64,000 bases of DNA from Alteromonadales bacterium alter-6D02 (GCA_002835545.1 PIZK01000002.1:124001-188000); one strand, 5' to 3'. Counted from the stretch's first letter, positions 27,760-37,386 are shown. The notes: generated by a model from the letters alone, not told the origin. Numbers and translations: made by a program.

Positions 27760-30148
27760 CGAAATTAAGCTGATTGTCAGTACGCATTTAGCGTTTTATC
27801 GCCGCTCTCCTTGGCTTATTTTATTATTCATTTTAGGGTTTAGCTTAGGCAGTGCCTTATTAACGGCGATCACCGGGCTTAATCAAGAAGCAAAAAATCG
27901 TCACCAGCACTCTTCAGCATTGCTTAATAATCCAGTGTCACATTTAATTGAGCCATTGACTGGTAAACGTTATATTGACGGCGCTTTATGGCTTAAATTA
28001 CGTCAATGGGGCTTTACTCATGCGCAGCCAGTGTTACGCGGCCAACTTAACACGGTGCAAGGGCGTACTATCGCCATTCAAGGGGTCGATAGCTTATTGT
28101 GGTTTAATCGTCCCGCTTCATCGCCGCAACAAACCTCATCGGAACAAGGCTTCAAAGCTTTCTCATTGTCGACGTTAATTGTTGATAGGCAATTCTCTGC
28201 TCGGCTGTTTAATGCCGCTGGCGAGCAACATTTATTTAAATTACCTGATAAAAAGCAGCAACCTGATGTTCTCTTAGCCGATGATGTTGGACTCTGGGCA
28301 ATCACTGATTTAGCGAACGCTGATTATTTACTCGGTGCCAATGGGCAGCTCAGTTATATTGAATTATCGCAATTGGACGACGCGCAATACGACAAGATCG
28401 CTTTGTTAATTAAAGGCAAAGCCCAGTTGGTTGAGGCACAGCAGCAAGAATTTGATGTGTTATCCGAAGCGTTCTTTTTTAACCTCACTGCGTTGGCGAT
28501 GCTTGGCTATATTGTCGCGGCATTTTTAAGTTTTAATGCGATTAAATTAACCTTAACGGCGCGTAAAAAGCTGCTCGCACAGATGCATTTACTTGGCTGC
28601 ACCCAGCGCAATATCACACTGAGCTTAACGCTTGAATTGATGGTGATAAGTCTAGTCACTGCATTGTTAGGCAGCTTAGGCGGTTACCTGATTGCTAATG
28701 GCTTGGTGCTGGATATTAATCGCACCTTAGTTGGCTTATATCAGCTTGATAAAGCCTTGGTGATCCATTGGCAGTGGTCAAATGTCTTATTAGGCTTTGC
28801 GCTTAATGTATGTTCCTTGTTGCTGATTTTGTTATCTCAAATGAAACAGGTGATCGATAAAACCAAACTACTCTCATATGGCTTAGTAGGGGGAGTATCG
28901 ATGACGCTACTGTGGTTGCTGTATGCTGCGAACACCAAGTATCAAGCGCTCGTGTTGTGTTTGTGTATTCTGCTGCTGTTTATTTTATTAACCCCTAAAG
29001 TACTAGCGGCGTTGGTGGCATTGCCTGTGACATTGAATAATCCCCTAGCGCAGTGGTTACAAGCGGATACGCGCTTTCACCTAAAAGATCTGCATATTGC
29101 GATTATTGCCATTCTAGTGGCTCTGGGGAGTGCAATAGGGATGCAAATCATGGTGCACAGTTTTAGCGATACCTTAAATGCACACCTTGAAAAGCAGCTT
29201 AGCGCCGATGTTTATTTGCGTTCGAATCAATTAGAGCCACAATTGCGCCAACAGCTCGCGCAGTTACCTGAAGTCAAACAGCTTAGTATTTATCTACAAA
29301 GTGAGGGTAAGGTCAATCATTCACCAACAAAGCTTGCGAGCTTTGGTGACAGCTTTATGCACTATCAACATATTTCGCTAACATCTGGAGTGGCTGTGAG
29401 TGAGGGAAATTTTGCAGATGGCGGCTGTTTAGCCAATGAGCAAAGCAAGATAAAGCATGGTTTGTCATTAGGAGATAAGGTGCGTTTTGTGCAAAATGAT
29501 ACACTATTTGATTGTCGCGTCAGTGATTTTTTCTATGATTATGGCAATGCTAGCATGTTGTTTTTGACGCTAGAGTCAAGGCATCAGCAAGCTGTACTCA
29601 ACAAAGATTTTTTTGGTTACTCTATTCGCTTAATTGACGATCATTCACTGGCTCAATTTAGTGAGCGTTTGATCAATGAATTTAAGCAAGATAGCACCAA
29701 GGTGTTGCCTAATAAAAGGTTTAAACGTTATGCCAATGCCTTGTTTAATGACACCTTCATGGTAACCAAAGCGCTAAATGGCTTTATGCTTGGGATCGCG
29801 TTATTAAGTTTATGTACCAGTTTGCTCAGTTTAAGTAATAATCAATTAAAACAATTAACGATCTTACGCCATTTAGGGGTCACGCAGCGGCAATTACTGG
29901 TGATGAAGTTATCGCAAACGGCGATTGTGGTGCTGTTTACAGCATTGTTTGCTATCCCTTTGGGTTTGGCGCTTGGTGTCGCGCTTTTAACTTTTGTGAT
30001 GCCCATTGCCTTTGGCTGGACCATTCATTTTAGCCTTGACCTTCCCACGTTGTTATTGACCTGCCTGACGCTGGTAGTTGTGTCGGTGATTTGTGCTTAT
30101 TTACCGATTCGTCAGCTTACTAATTTATCAGCTAAGGAGCAGTCATAG
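27743..30148 (+). CDS. FtsX/MacB-type ABC transporter permease (YbbP-like, double unit)
   Basis: An 801-residue inner-membrane permease. It has an N-terminal TM helix (~23-43), a first periplasmic domain (~45-245), a central block of TM helices (~245-480, including a turn with ARKKLLAQMHLLGCTQRNI), a second periplasmic domain (~480-670) and three C-terminal helices (NQLKQLTILRHLGVTQRQL marks the second coupling turn). The two FtsX units in one chain match the COG3127/YbbP layout. It overlaps the ATPase gene and is followed at once by the lipocalin-like gene. Confidence 0.85.
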   Translation: MVVLNNEIKLIVSTHLAFYRRSPWLILLFILGFSLGSALLTAITGLNQEAKNRHQHSSALLNNPVSHLIEPLTGKRYIDGALWLKLRQWGFTHAQPVLRGQLNTVQGRTIAIQGVDSLLWFNRPASSPQQTSSEQGFKAFSLSTLIVDRQFSARLFNAAGEQHLFKLPDKKQQPDVLLADDVGLWAITDLANADYLLGANGQLSYIELSQLDDAQYDKIALLIKGKAQLVEAQQQEFDVLSEAFFFNLTALAMLGYIVAAFLSFNAIKLTLTARKKLLAQMHLLGCTQRNITLSLTLELMVISLVTALLGSLGGYLIANGLVLDINRTLVGLYQLDKALVIHWQWSNVLLGFALNVCSLLLILLSQMKQVIDKTKLLSYGLVGGVSMTLLWLLYAANTKYQALVLCLCILLLFILLTPKVLAALVALPVTLNNPLAQWLQADTRFHLKDLHIAIIAILVALGSAIGMQIMVHSFSDTLNAHLEKQLSADVYLRSNQLEPQLRQQLAQLPEVKQLSIYLQSEGKVNHSPTKLASFGDSFMHYQHISLTSGVAVSEGNFADGGCLANEQSKIKHGLSLGDKVRFVQNDTLFDCRVSDFFYDYGNASMLFLTLESRHQQAVLNKDFFGYSIRLIDDHSLAQFSERLINEFKQDSTKVLPNKRFKRYANALFNDTFMVTKALNGFMLGIALLSLCTSLLSLSNNQLKQLTILRHLGVTQRQLLVMKLSQTAIVVLFTALFAIPLGLALGVALLTFVMPIAFGWTIHFSLDLPTLLLTCLTLVVVSVICAYLPIRQLTNLSAKEQS

Positions 30149-30149
30149 A

Positions 30150-31208
30150 GTGTTAAAGCGTGTGTTTATAGTGATTGCGGTACTCTTGCTTGCTAGCTGG
30201 TATCTGTATCAGCCGCAGCAAACAAAACCATCGTCTGCGGCATTGCAGATGGCTAGCGGTGAGCCTGTAACCAAAGGAAAGCCATTAAATTTTCCAGCCG
30301 ATCATGGCGTTCACGCTGAGCAAGGCATTGAATGGTGGTATTTAACTGCGAACTTGACCAGTGACAGTGGCGAAACGTTTGGCGTGCAATGGACAATGTT
30401 TCGTACCTTGATGCCCAGTAAAGTAGAATCACAATGGTGGGATAATAACCTCTATTTTGCTCACTTTGCCGTGCAGCATCAGCAACAACATGTCGCATTT
30501 GAGCGTTTTTCTAGGGCTGGGCAAGCACAGGTAATAAGTTCGCCATTTAAGGCATCGATCGATAATTGGCAATTATCAAGCCTTGAGGATAGTTTTTTAC
30601 CGCTTAAACTCACCGCTAGCCAAGATGACTATGCTGTAGATCTATCATTAAGTGATAGTCCAATGACTTTGCATGGTGATAATGGCTACAGCCAGAAAAC
30701 CCAAAGTGGTCATGCTTCTTATTATTACAGCTATCCATTTTTAGCGGTGCAAGGTACCTTGACCTTTGGCGGCCAGTCATACCAAGTCTCTGGTAACGCT
30801 TGGTATGACCGCGAGTGGTCGGCCAGCTTGCTCGATAGAGACCAGCTGGGTTGGGATTGGTTTAGTTTGGTTGACTCACAATCAGCGAATAAAGGGTTGA
30901 TGCTTTTTTGTATTCGTGGGCAAGCACAACGTTATGATTATTGCAGTGGCACACGTATCAACGCCGCAGGGCAAGCTACTGCTATTTCAACTGAGCAGAT
31001 AACCTTAACGGTACTTGATACAGTGACACTTAATAATCGGGACTACCCAAGTCAATGGCAAGTTAAGCTAAACGATAGTCAACCTATTATCATTGAGAGT
31101 GTGACCAAAGATTCCCGTAATCAACTCACTATCCCTTATTGGGAAGGGCGAGTTAAAGCTACGGGAGGCTTTAATGGCAAAGGCTATGCAGAGCTAACAG
31201 GCTATTAG
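30150..31208 (+). CDS. AttH/CrtC-type lipocalin-like exported protein
   Basis: A protein of ~352 residues from the GTG at 30150, one base after the permease stop codon, with AAGGAG 10 nt upstream. It has an N-terminal membrane anchor or signal (VFIVIAVLLLASWYLY) and then two lipocalin-like beta domains. Recognisable blocks are GIEWWYLTANL, GVQWTMFRTL, GNAWYDREWS and GWDWFSL, as in the CrtC/AttH family (PF07143 with a Lipocalin_9 C-terminal domain). AttH homologues are encoded with LolD/FtsX-type transporters, as here. The molecular function is not established; a role in carrying a lipophilic ligand across the periplasm is inference. Confidence 0.85.
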   Translation: MLKRVFIVIAVLLLASWYLYQPQQTKPSSAALQMASGEPVTKGKPLNFPADHGVHAEQGIEWWYLTANLTSDSGETFGVQWTMFRTLMPSKVESQWWDNNLYFAHFAVQHQQQHVAFERFSRAGQAQVISSPFKASIDNWQLSSLEDSFLPLKLTASQDDYAVDLSLSDSPMTLHGDNGYSQKTQSGHASYYYSYPFLAVQGTLTFGGQSYQVSGNAWYDREWSASLLDRDQLGWDWFSLVDSQSANKGLMLFCIRGQAQRYDYCSGTRINAAGQATAISTEQITLTVLDTVTLNNRDYPSQWQVKLNDSQPIIIESVTKDSRNQLTIPYWEGRVKATGGFNGKGYAELTGY

Positions 31209-31344
31209 GGGCAATGTGTTAGTCGGTATGAGTTAACATGGTATCGTTAGCTATTTATTCTTTAGCTAAAAAGCTGAAAATGTTTGGTGGGTCAGTGGCT
31301 TTCAAGTTGAGAGTGGCAGTGTAAATTTATTATGGGAAAGTTAG

Positions 31345-31839
31345 ATGATAAGAGCAGCGCAGCCGAAAGATTGCATTAGTTTAGCCGCGTTATCAATACA
31401 AGTGTGGCTAGAAACCTATGCCGTAGAAGGCATTCGCACCACATACTCAACGTACGCTATTTCAACATTTACTGAGTCGTACTTTTTAAAGCTACTCAAC
31501 CATCCTGACTATCGGCTGTTAGTGAGTGAGATTGACGTTATTTATCAAGGGTATGTGTTAGTTAATCTGGCATCTGACTTTAACGACAACTCAAATGGTT
31601 TTGAAGTGGAGAAATTGTATGTACACAGTAAATTTAGTGGTCAAGGAATTGGCCGACGTTTACTGGAACAGGTCCAGAAAAATTATGGTGATAAGTTTTG
31701 GCTCTATACTTGGGTGGAAAATGAGTCGAATCATTTTTATCGCCATTTAGGGTTTACGAAGCTTGGGTTACTCAGTTTTGAGTTTGATGGCCAACAGATT
31801 GAAAATAATGTTTATGGTTTTAATGGCTTTCGCGTTTAG
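31345..31839 (+). CDS. GNAT family N-acetyltransferase
   Basis: A 164-residue acetyltransferase. The acetyl-CoA pyrophosphate loop is visible as SGQGIG in VEKLYVHSKFSGQGIGRRL (~88-106). A C-terminal NESNHFYRHLGFTKLG segment is typical of motif B. The substrate is unknown; members acetylate amino groups of small molecules or protein N-termini. It lies 30 nt before the GrpB-like gene, so the two may be co-transcribed. Confidence 0.9.
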   Translation: MIRAAQPKDCISLAALSIQVWLETYAVEGIRTTYSTYAISTFTESYFLKLLNHPDYRLLVSEIDVIYQGYVLVNLASDFNDNSNGFEVEKLYVHSKFSGQGIGRRLLEQVQKNYGDKFWLYTWVENESNHFYRHLGFTKLGLLSFEFDGQQIENNVYGFNGFRV

Positions 31840-31869
31840 CGTTTAAAGCCCAATGAGGAAGAATAATTC

Positions 31870-32403
31870 ATGACCGCTGCTTCAGCTCGCCGCATTATTG
31901 AAGTGGTTGATTACAACCCACAATGGCAACAAGCCTTTAATATTGAACAGGGCTTACTCAAAGGTGTTATAGGTAATAATGCGATTACGATAGAGCACAT
32001 TGGTAGCACTGCGGTCGTTGGCTTAGCTGCTAAACCAATTATTGATATCTTAATTGAGGTCTCTAGCCTTGAGCTACTTGATCGAGTGAATGAAAGTATT
32101 GCAGAGCTCGGCTATGTGGTGAAAGGGGAAAATGGTATTTCAGGTCGTCGCTATTTTCAAAAAGGCGGTCACCAGCGTAGCCACCACATACATGCGTTTG
32201 TCGCAGATGACCCGCACTTAGAGCGTCATCGGGCATTTAAGGCGTACTTGAGTCATCACTCTGCTATCGCGCAAGAATACAGTAAGCTAAAGCAAGCAGC
32301 GGCTGTGGTATGTGATAATGATATGACACGCTACATGGCATTGAAAAATGACTTCATTGCGCACCATGAGACGCTTGCCGTTCAGTGGTTTAGACATTCA
32401 TAG
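31870..32403 (+). CDS. GrpB family protein (UPF0157), nucleotidyltransferase-like
   Basis: A 177-residue protein. VVDYNPQWQQAFNIE near the N-terminus, IEHIGSTAVVGLAAKPIIDI (~40-60) and a QRSHHIHAFV histidine segment mark the GrpB/UPF0157 family, related to the nucleotidyltransferase fold. The biochemical role is not settled. The GST and D motifs are retained, so it is probably active. It follows the acetyltransferase gene closely. Confidence 0.9.
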   Translation: MTAASARRIIEVVDYNPQWQQAFNIEQGLLKGVIGNNAITIEHIGSTAVVGLAAKPIIDILIEVSSLELLDRVNESIAELGYVVKGENGISGRRYFQKGGHQRSHHIHAFVADDPHLERHRAFKAYLSHHSAIAQEYSKLKQAAAVVCDNDMTRYMALKNDFIAHHETLAVQWFRHS

Positions 32404-32409
32404 CATTTA

Positions 32410-32802
32410 TTACCAGCATGCCACTGGTAGTTTAGTCCCCGCTTGGTCAATGGTTAATGCGGTGCAGCCTGTATCTGATGCTTGCGATGAGCCAGTTTTT
32501 GCGGTGGCTTTAATGGTATAGCTGGTGGCGGTGACATTTGACATGGCATAACTGTAATACTCGCTAACAGGCTGTTTAACGTCATTAGCTGCGGTTCCAA
32601 AGGAGCTTGCAAAGGACGTGTTTAATGTGCGCCAGTGCTCTTGTTCTAGCTGGATCTTTACCAAAGCGCTATGAGCCTCTGAACGGCGACTTTCTCTGAT
32701 TGATTCTTGATAAGATGGCACGGCTATCAGGGTCAGAATAGCTACAATGGCTACTGCAATCATTAATTCAACTAACGTAAATCCTTGTTTATTTTTTTTC
32801 AT
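32410..32802 (-). CDS. pilE: Type IV pilin, PilE-like minor pilin
   Basis: A 130-residue pilin from the ATG at 32802, with GGGG 7 nt upstream; the frame is open to a GTG at 32850, which would add an unneeded leader. The leader KKNKQG is followed by the prepilin peptidase motif G|FTLVELMIAVAIVAIL with Glu at +5. The body contains SYQESIRESRRSEAHSALVKIQ, typical of PilE-type minor pilins, and a C-terminal Cys pair (GCTAL, VACW) for the D-loop disulfide. It is divergent from the fimT-pilW-pilX-pilV set. It is probably part of the same minor-pilin priming complex despite the opposite strand. Confidence 0.88.
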   Translation of the reverse strand: MKKNKQGFTLVELMIAVAIVAILTLIAVPSYQESIRESRRSEAHSALVKIQLEQEHWRTLNTSFASSFGTAANDVKQPVSEYYSYAMSNVTATSYTIKATAKTGSSQASDTGCTALTIDQAGTKLPVACW

Positions 32803-32986
32803 CTGTTGCCCCTGTTTATTAGAGTCAGGCTTTTGTAACAAATTGAACACAATAGGAATTGACGTTTAAAGGATAACCAAAGCCATTAATAGGCTAGGCA
32901 GACACTGCTCCCTCACCATGCTATCAGCTCTCTTTAGTATATACTTAATATTACAAGGATGTTTTTTTCTAGGAGAGGGCGTCGTT

Positions 32987-33517
32987 ATGTATTTCATTGC
33001 ATTGATAAAAAATAGAGGTTATAGCCTCGTTGAAATGATGGTCGTTGTATCGATTGTCGTGATCCTATTATCTATTGCAATCCCATCCTTTCAAGATGAT
33101 TTCAGACGCCAACGAATCACAGGCCTAAGTGATAATTTACATTTCTTAATGAGGTTAGCAAAAGCACAGGCCGCGAAACAAAATACAGATATATTTGTGG
33201 TATTTAAGGTGGACTCTGCGGATTCATCTCAATGGTGTGTTGGCCTGAGCGATAGCAATATCAATTGTAATTGTAATGTCCAAAACTCTTGCACCGCTGA
33301 AAATGTTGAGAGGATCTTAGAAAGCGCGGATTTTTCAGGCGTTCGATTGTTAACAGATAAGTCTGCGCTCACTGTTGCTGCTCATTTGGGGCGCAGCCAA
33401 GATTTGACCATTCATATCTCTTATGGTGATAAAGATGCAAAGCTCAAACATAATGCAATGGGATTAGATATCATCTGCTCACCTTCTGGTAGTTTAGTTA
33501 GGTACCCCAAATGTTAA
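32987..33517 (+). CDS. fimT: Minor pseudopilin FimT/GspH-like
   Basis: A 176-residue protein from the ATG at 32987 (GAGAGGG about 7 nt upstream; an earlier in-frame ATG at 32918 would add a Cys-containing hydrophobic leader that does not fit a prepilin). The prepilin motif is NRG|YSLVEMMVVVSIVVILL. The C-terminal domain holds cysteines (QWCVGL, CNCNVQNSC, ICSP, KC), consistent with the GspH/FimT fold. In other bacteria FimT contributes to pilus priming and, in some, DNA binding during uptake. It is the first gene of the minor pilin operon and overlaps pilW by 7 nt. Confidence 0.85.
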   Translation: MYFIALIKNRGYSLVEMMVVVSIVVILLSIAIPSFQDDFRRQRITGLSDNLHFLMRLAKAQAAKQNTDIFVVFKVDSADSSQWCVGLSDSNINCNCNVQNSCTAENVERILESADFSGVRLLTDKSALTVAAHLGRSQDLTIHISYGDKDAKLKHNAMGLDIICSPSGSLVRYPKC

Positions 33518-34245
33518 CCATACGCCTGCAGCAAGGATTAAGCTTAGTTGAATTTATGGTCAGCATTGTGGTCAGTATGATTGCAATGGTGTCAATCCTA
33601 GGGCTTTATACTATTGGGTTTGCCGTTGATCATAAAAGCGTTAAATTATCTCGACTCCATAATGAAATGACCGCTATTACTTCACTGTTAAGTGGTGAAA
33701 TCAAACGGGCGGGTTATGTTGATAATGCCGAAAATATTATTTTAACTCCTCAGGCTAATGCCAATGCTAGTCGTTGTTCTCCGGTGATTGATGGTTGTAG
33801 TCCGTTGGAATATCGTACACTGTCGCTCTCGCAGTACACTGGTGAAATAAATAACTCTTGTATTATATTTGCTTACGATCAAGCACCTTTTGGCATGCTT
33901 GGTGATAATGATCGAATGGGTTATCGCATAAATGATGGCATCGTTGAAGTTCGTGCTGGTGGTCAAAATTGTAGTGGGGACGATTGGGAGCCGTTAACTG
34001 ATATAAGCCTAATGCGTATTTCAAATTTTGCTTTTAATGTCTGCGGACAAAATGATTTAACACCAGCACAATGTGCTGACTTCTCATTTCCACCAACAGC
34101 AGCTGCCAATGATGTTTTTTTAGTGACTTTTACGTTTACTGCAACATTGGTAGACCCACGATGCTCGTTTGAGGCAACGGATCCAGACTGCATTTCATTA
34201 ACTGCAACAGAAACTGTGATGGTGCGTAATGCTAGCTATAACTAA
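33511..34245 (+). CDS. pilW: Minor pilin PilW-like
   Basis: A 244-residue protein with prepilin motif QQG|LSLVEFMVSIVVSMIAM (Glu at +5). It fits PilW by order and size; these proteins form part of the pilus tip/priming complex in the inner membrane. The body has several cysteines (SRCSP, DGCSP, NSCII, QNCSG, NVCGQ, AQCAD) that probably pair. It overlaps fimT by 7 nt and pilX by 17 nt, so the operon is translationally coupled. Confidence 0.85.
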   Translation: MLTIRLQQGLSLVEFMVSIVVSMIAMVSILGLYTIGFAVDHKSVKLSRLHNEMTAITSLLSGEIKRAGYVDNAENIILTPQANANASRCSPVIDGCSPLEYRTLSLSQYTGEINNSCIIFAYDQAPFGMLGDNDRMGYRINDGIVEVRAGGQNCSGDDWEPLTDISLMRISNFAFNVCGQNDLTPAQCADFSFPPTAAANDVFLVTFTFTATLVDPRCSFEATDPDCISLTATETVMVRNASYN

Positions 34246-35389
34246 CCCAAAACCTTTAACGTCATCAACAGGCGGAATAACTGTCACTATGTCTATTTTG
34301 TTGCTATTACTTGCCTTGGGTAGTGCAGTCTATAGTGCTAAATCAGAACTGATCGACATTAGAATTACCAATGCAGAGTATCGTAAAAATCAAGCGATTT
34401 TAGCGGCAGAATCAGGCTTATCACATGCGCTAGCGCATTTGGATAAACGCGGAAAGGTGCTGACGACATTAAATGAAAATGTCGGGGCAAACTCTTTTTC
34501 GGTATCGATTGCCGAGCTACTCGATGCGATGGGTGAGCCCGTCCAGTCTAGTTTGTGGGAAAACGATAGTGTATTAAGACTCGTCTCGACAGGTTTGAGT
34601 GATGATGCGAGTAGTACAAGTACTTTAGAACAGAAAGTATGGTTGCATGCCATTTTGCGACAAGTACCAGATTCTGCGATTACTGTGGCTGGTGGTATTG
34701 GGGTGGGAGGAAGCTTTCGCGTTGGAGCCAACCCGAATAGCAGCGGTATTGGAGTGCCATTGTCCATTTGGAGTGATTCACCCGTCACACTCACTGGCAA
34801 CGGTGCGACTTGTGGTCTTGAAGAATACGATCAAGGTGCGTGTGAAGATAAACCTTATTCAGATAAGACCGCATTAAACGCAGATGTTTTTAGCGATACA
34901 AAGATATCAGCTGGGGGCAGTTTTCCTGATGATTTATTTGAACATACCTTTGGTATTCCGACAGCAGACTATATAAGGCTAAAAGAGCAAGCTGATGAAG
35001 AGCTTACTGACTGTAGTTCGTTAAATACAGCGAGTACTGGGTTATTTTGGGTTACCGGTGATTGCACGATTAACGCGGGTACAATTGTTGCGGACGCAAG
35101 CACTCCTATCGTGTTAATCATTGAGGATAGTGACCTCAAAATGAATGGTGGTGCTGTTATTTATGGCCTAGTGTATGTGTTAGAAACCTCGTTTGGTAGT
35201 GGAGGGAAAGTGAGTATGACGGGGAACGCCGAAATTAGAGGTGCGATTATTTCTGATCATGCCATTGATATATCCTCAGGGACTTTGGATATGCGTTTTG
35301 ATGCCGAAGTTCTAGCAAAAATTGCCGATCCTGATAATGATATCTTTGCCAAAGTAGAATTAATTCCCGGTAGTTGGAAAGACTTCTAG
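34229..35389 (+). CDS. pilX: Minor pilin PilX-like
   Basis: A 386-residue protein with an N-terminal hydrophobic helix (TGGITVTMSILLLLLALGSA) lacking Glu at +5, as is usual in the PilX_N group. The body (~130-386) contains a Gly/Ser-rich beta-helix-like region (AGGIGVGGSFRVG, MTGNAEIRGAIIS), longer than in classic PilX proteins. Position between pilW and pilV supports the call. It probably acts in pilus tip assembly with its neighbours. Confidence 0.8.
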   Translation: MLAITNPKPLTSSTGGITVTMSILLLLLALGSAVYSAKSELIDIRITNAEYRKNQAILAAESGLSHALAHLDKRGKVLTTLNENVGANSFSVSIAELLDAMGEPVQSSLWENDSVLRLVSTGLSDDASSTSTLEQKVWLHAILRQVPDSAITVAGGIGVGGSFRVGANPNSSGIGVPLSIWSDSPVTLTGNGATCGLEEYDQGACEDKPYSDKTALNADVFSDTKISAGGSFPDDLFEHTFGIPTADYIRLKEQADEELTDCSSLNTASTGLFWVTGDCTINAGTIVADASTPIVLIIEDSDLKMNGGAVIYGLVYVLETSFGSGGKVSMTGNAEIRGAIISDHAIDISSGTLDMRFDAEVLAKIADPDNDIFAKVELIPGSWKDF

Positions 35390-35418
35390 TCTATAAGGTG
35401 ATTTAAGAGGTAGTGCTT

Positions 35419-37386
35419 ATGTCTTTTATTAAAAGAAAGCGAAATATGGGCTTTTCGTTAATCGAAGTAGTGATTGGTTTAGCTATTGCCACCGTTGGTA
35501 TCATTGGCATTTTAGAACTACAAAAAGTGTTTATTCAATCGGGTAACGAAACAAATGCACGCATGCTTGCCATGCAATTGGTGCGCGAAAAGTTGGATGA
35601 TATCAAACAACTTGATAGCTATGGTGACATAAATTCCGGAGCCGATAACGATCCTATCATTGTGCAAAATATTAGTTTTACGCGTCAATGGGAGGTAACA
35701 GAACGTTATTACAATAGTGGCTCTGAGCAGTGGCAAGAAGGAATAGCAGGGTTAGGGGCCGTACCGAATGTTGCTGATGGTAAGCGTGCTTTAGTTACGG
35801 TGCAATGGACTGACTTAGACGCAGCTGTGCAGCAAGTGGCACAGTCAGAAATTTATTCACGTATTTCTTTACATGATAGTACCACGCTTACCGAAAGCTT
35901 AGCTGAAAGTACTGGACCACAAATTCCCTATACCTCAGCACAGTCTCCAGAGAACCCATCAATCACCTTAATCGATGACACTATGACAGTAGTACCAATT
36001 GAGAATGTTGAATCAAAGGAAACCTCCAAGCCTGTGCCAACGGTGGATGCAAAAAATGGTAATAACCTGATTCAATTTGAAACCGTTGTCTATGATCAAG
36101 AAACTGATACTCAGAGCATAGAAGATTTTTCAACCATCAATTGCCGTTGTAAGTTTAATGGCCAAGCAAGCGCAAGCGCACCGACGTTATTAAAAATAGA
36201 TGATGGAAAGTTAAGTAATGACGACGATTCAGGCCAGTTGATCACCAAAACGACAGGGACGGTATCGGTAAGTTCACAGCCGTTTCTTTGTAATAAGTGT
36301 TGTAAAGATCATCATGATACTGATGGTGTCAATGCTAAATATGTTATTGGCACCAGTAATAATCACTCACATTACTCAACCGCGCTAAGCAAAGTGCTCT
36401 CCGGTGATTATCTTGAAGCCTGTCGCTTTAGGCGGGTCAATGGTTTTTATGAGTTGGTCCCAGATTGGGTGCTGATTGATTTTATTATTATGCCGCAGAG
36501 CTTTTTCTTAGATGCGTCGAATGTAACAGCCTATACCTCTTATATTAAGTCAGCGGTGCGCGCTTATATGACAGGTATAGCTATCTCTAGTCTTGTAAAG
36601 CCTAATCGAGATCTGTCGGAAGTTATTTCTGGTACTCAGCAGTTAATTGCACGTGGTTTATATGTAGATATCGCGTCGCTTTCTACATCTGATGTAAATT
36701 TAATTAAGAGTGAGATAAGTAACAGCAACCCGAAATGGCTTGAAATGGTGCCTTTTTATGAGGTCAATCTGACTTTATTTGCTGATTGGTCATCCAGCGA
36801 CACGGCGATAGCGACAGTGACCGAGGAACCCATTAATACGATTGTTGATGAGACATTGAATTACTATGGCACTTATTCGAGGGGTCGTATGACCACGTTG
36901 ATTGATGGTGATGTAATGATAACGTCAACGATTAAAACGGATAATACGGGAGTCACAGGCAGTGAAGCAATTACGCCTAGTGTAGCCAATCTTAATGATA
37001 GTATTACGGTGAAAGTTAAAACTTCTAGTGCTGGAGAAAATAGTATTCTTATCCCGGTAAACTGCCTAACGCTTAATAACAAAGGGAAAAGCGCTGCTTG
37101 TCATGCTAAAGATACCAAAGACATTACTATCTTAGTGAATCCATCGAATATTAACTGTAACTATACGCCGCAGTCAGGTAACAGCACAGCATTCCTTAAC
37201 TGCAGTAAAGTGCCGGATCATTGGAGTGGTCAAATTTCATTATCTAAAGCGGGTTATACCTTTAGTTCTAGTGAAACAAACTTTTTTTCATCAAAGTTCA
37301 ACTTTGGTACAGGAGTGAACGAATTAGATCTCAATAAGGCGACGTTAACCAGTGTTTATTTACCTGTAACCATGAAGGATTATTAA
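35419..37386 (+). CDS. pilV: Very large PilV-like minor pilin with Cys/His cluster
   Basis: About 655 residues from the ATG at 35419 (AAGAGG upstream; a GTG six nt earlier is in frame). The prepilin motif is NMG|FSLIEVVIGLAIATVGI, followed by an ordinary PilV-like segment to ~155. Classic PilV proteins are about 150-200 residues, so some 450-500 are extra. The extension has a linker (~155-235), a Cys/His cluster (C242-x-C244, then C291-x2-C294-C295-x2-HH298-299) that could bind metal, and a C-terminal beta-rich region with further cysteines. No pilY1 follows in the window, so this extension might replace a tip adhesin; that is inference. Confidence 0.82.
   Translation: MSFIKRKRNMGFSLIEVVIGLAIATVGIIGILELQKVFIQSGNETNARMLAMQLVREKLDDIKQLDSYGDINSGADNDPIIVQNISFTRQWEVTERYYNSGSEQWQEGIAGLGAVPNVADGKRALVTVQWTDLDAAVQQVAQSEIYSRISLHDSTTLTESLAESTGPQIPYTSAQSPENPSITLIDDTMTVVPIENVESKETSKPVPTVDAKNGNNLIQFETVVYDQETDTQSIEDFSTINCRCKFNGQASASAPTLLKIDDGKLSNDDDSGQLITKTTGTVSVSSQPFLCNKCCKDHHDTDGVNAKYVIGTSNNHSHYSTALSKVLSGDYLEACRFRRVNGFYELVPDWVLIDFIIMPQSFFLDASNVTAYTSYIKSAVRAYMTGIAISSLVKPNRDLSEVISGTQQLIARGLYVDIASLSTSDVNLIKSEISNSNPKWLEMVPFYEVNLTLFADWSSSDTAIATVTEEPINTIVDETLNYYGTYSRGRMTTLIDGDVMITSTIKTDNTGVTGSEAITPSVANLNDSITVKVKTSSAGENSILIPVNCLTLNNKGKSAACHAKDTKDITILVNPSNINCNYTPQSGNSTAFLNCSKVPDHWSGQISLSKAGYTFSSSETNFFSSKFNFGTGVNELDLNKATLTSVYLPVTMKDY

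Noticed and set aside
32803-32986. Possible sigma-54 promoter between the PilE-like gene and the minor pilin operon
   Set aside because: The best GG...GC pair has 8 rather than 10 intervening bases, so it does not fit a -24/-12 element.
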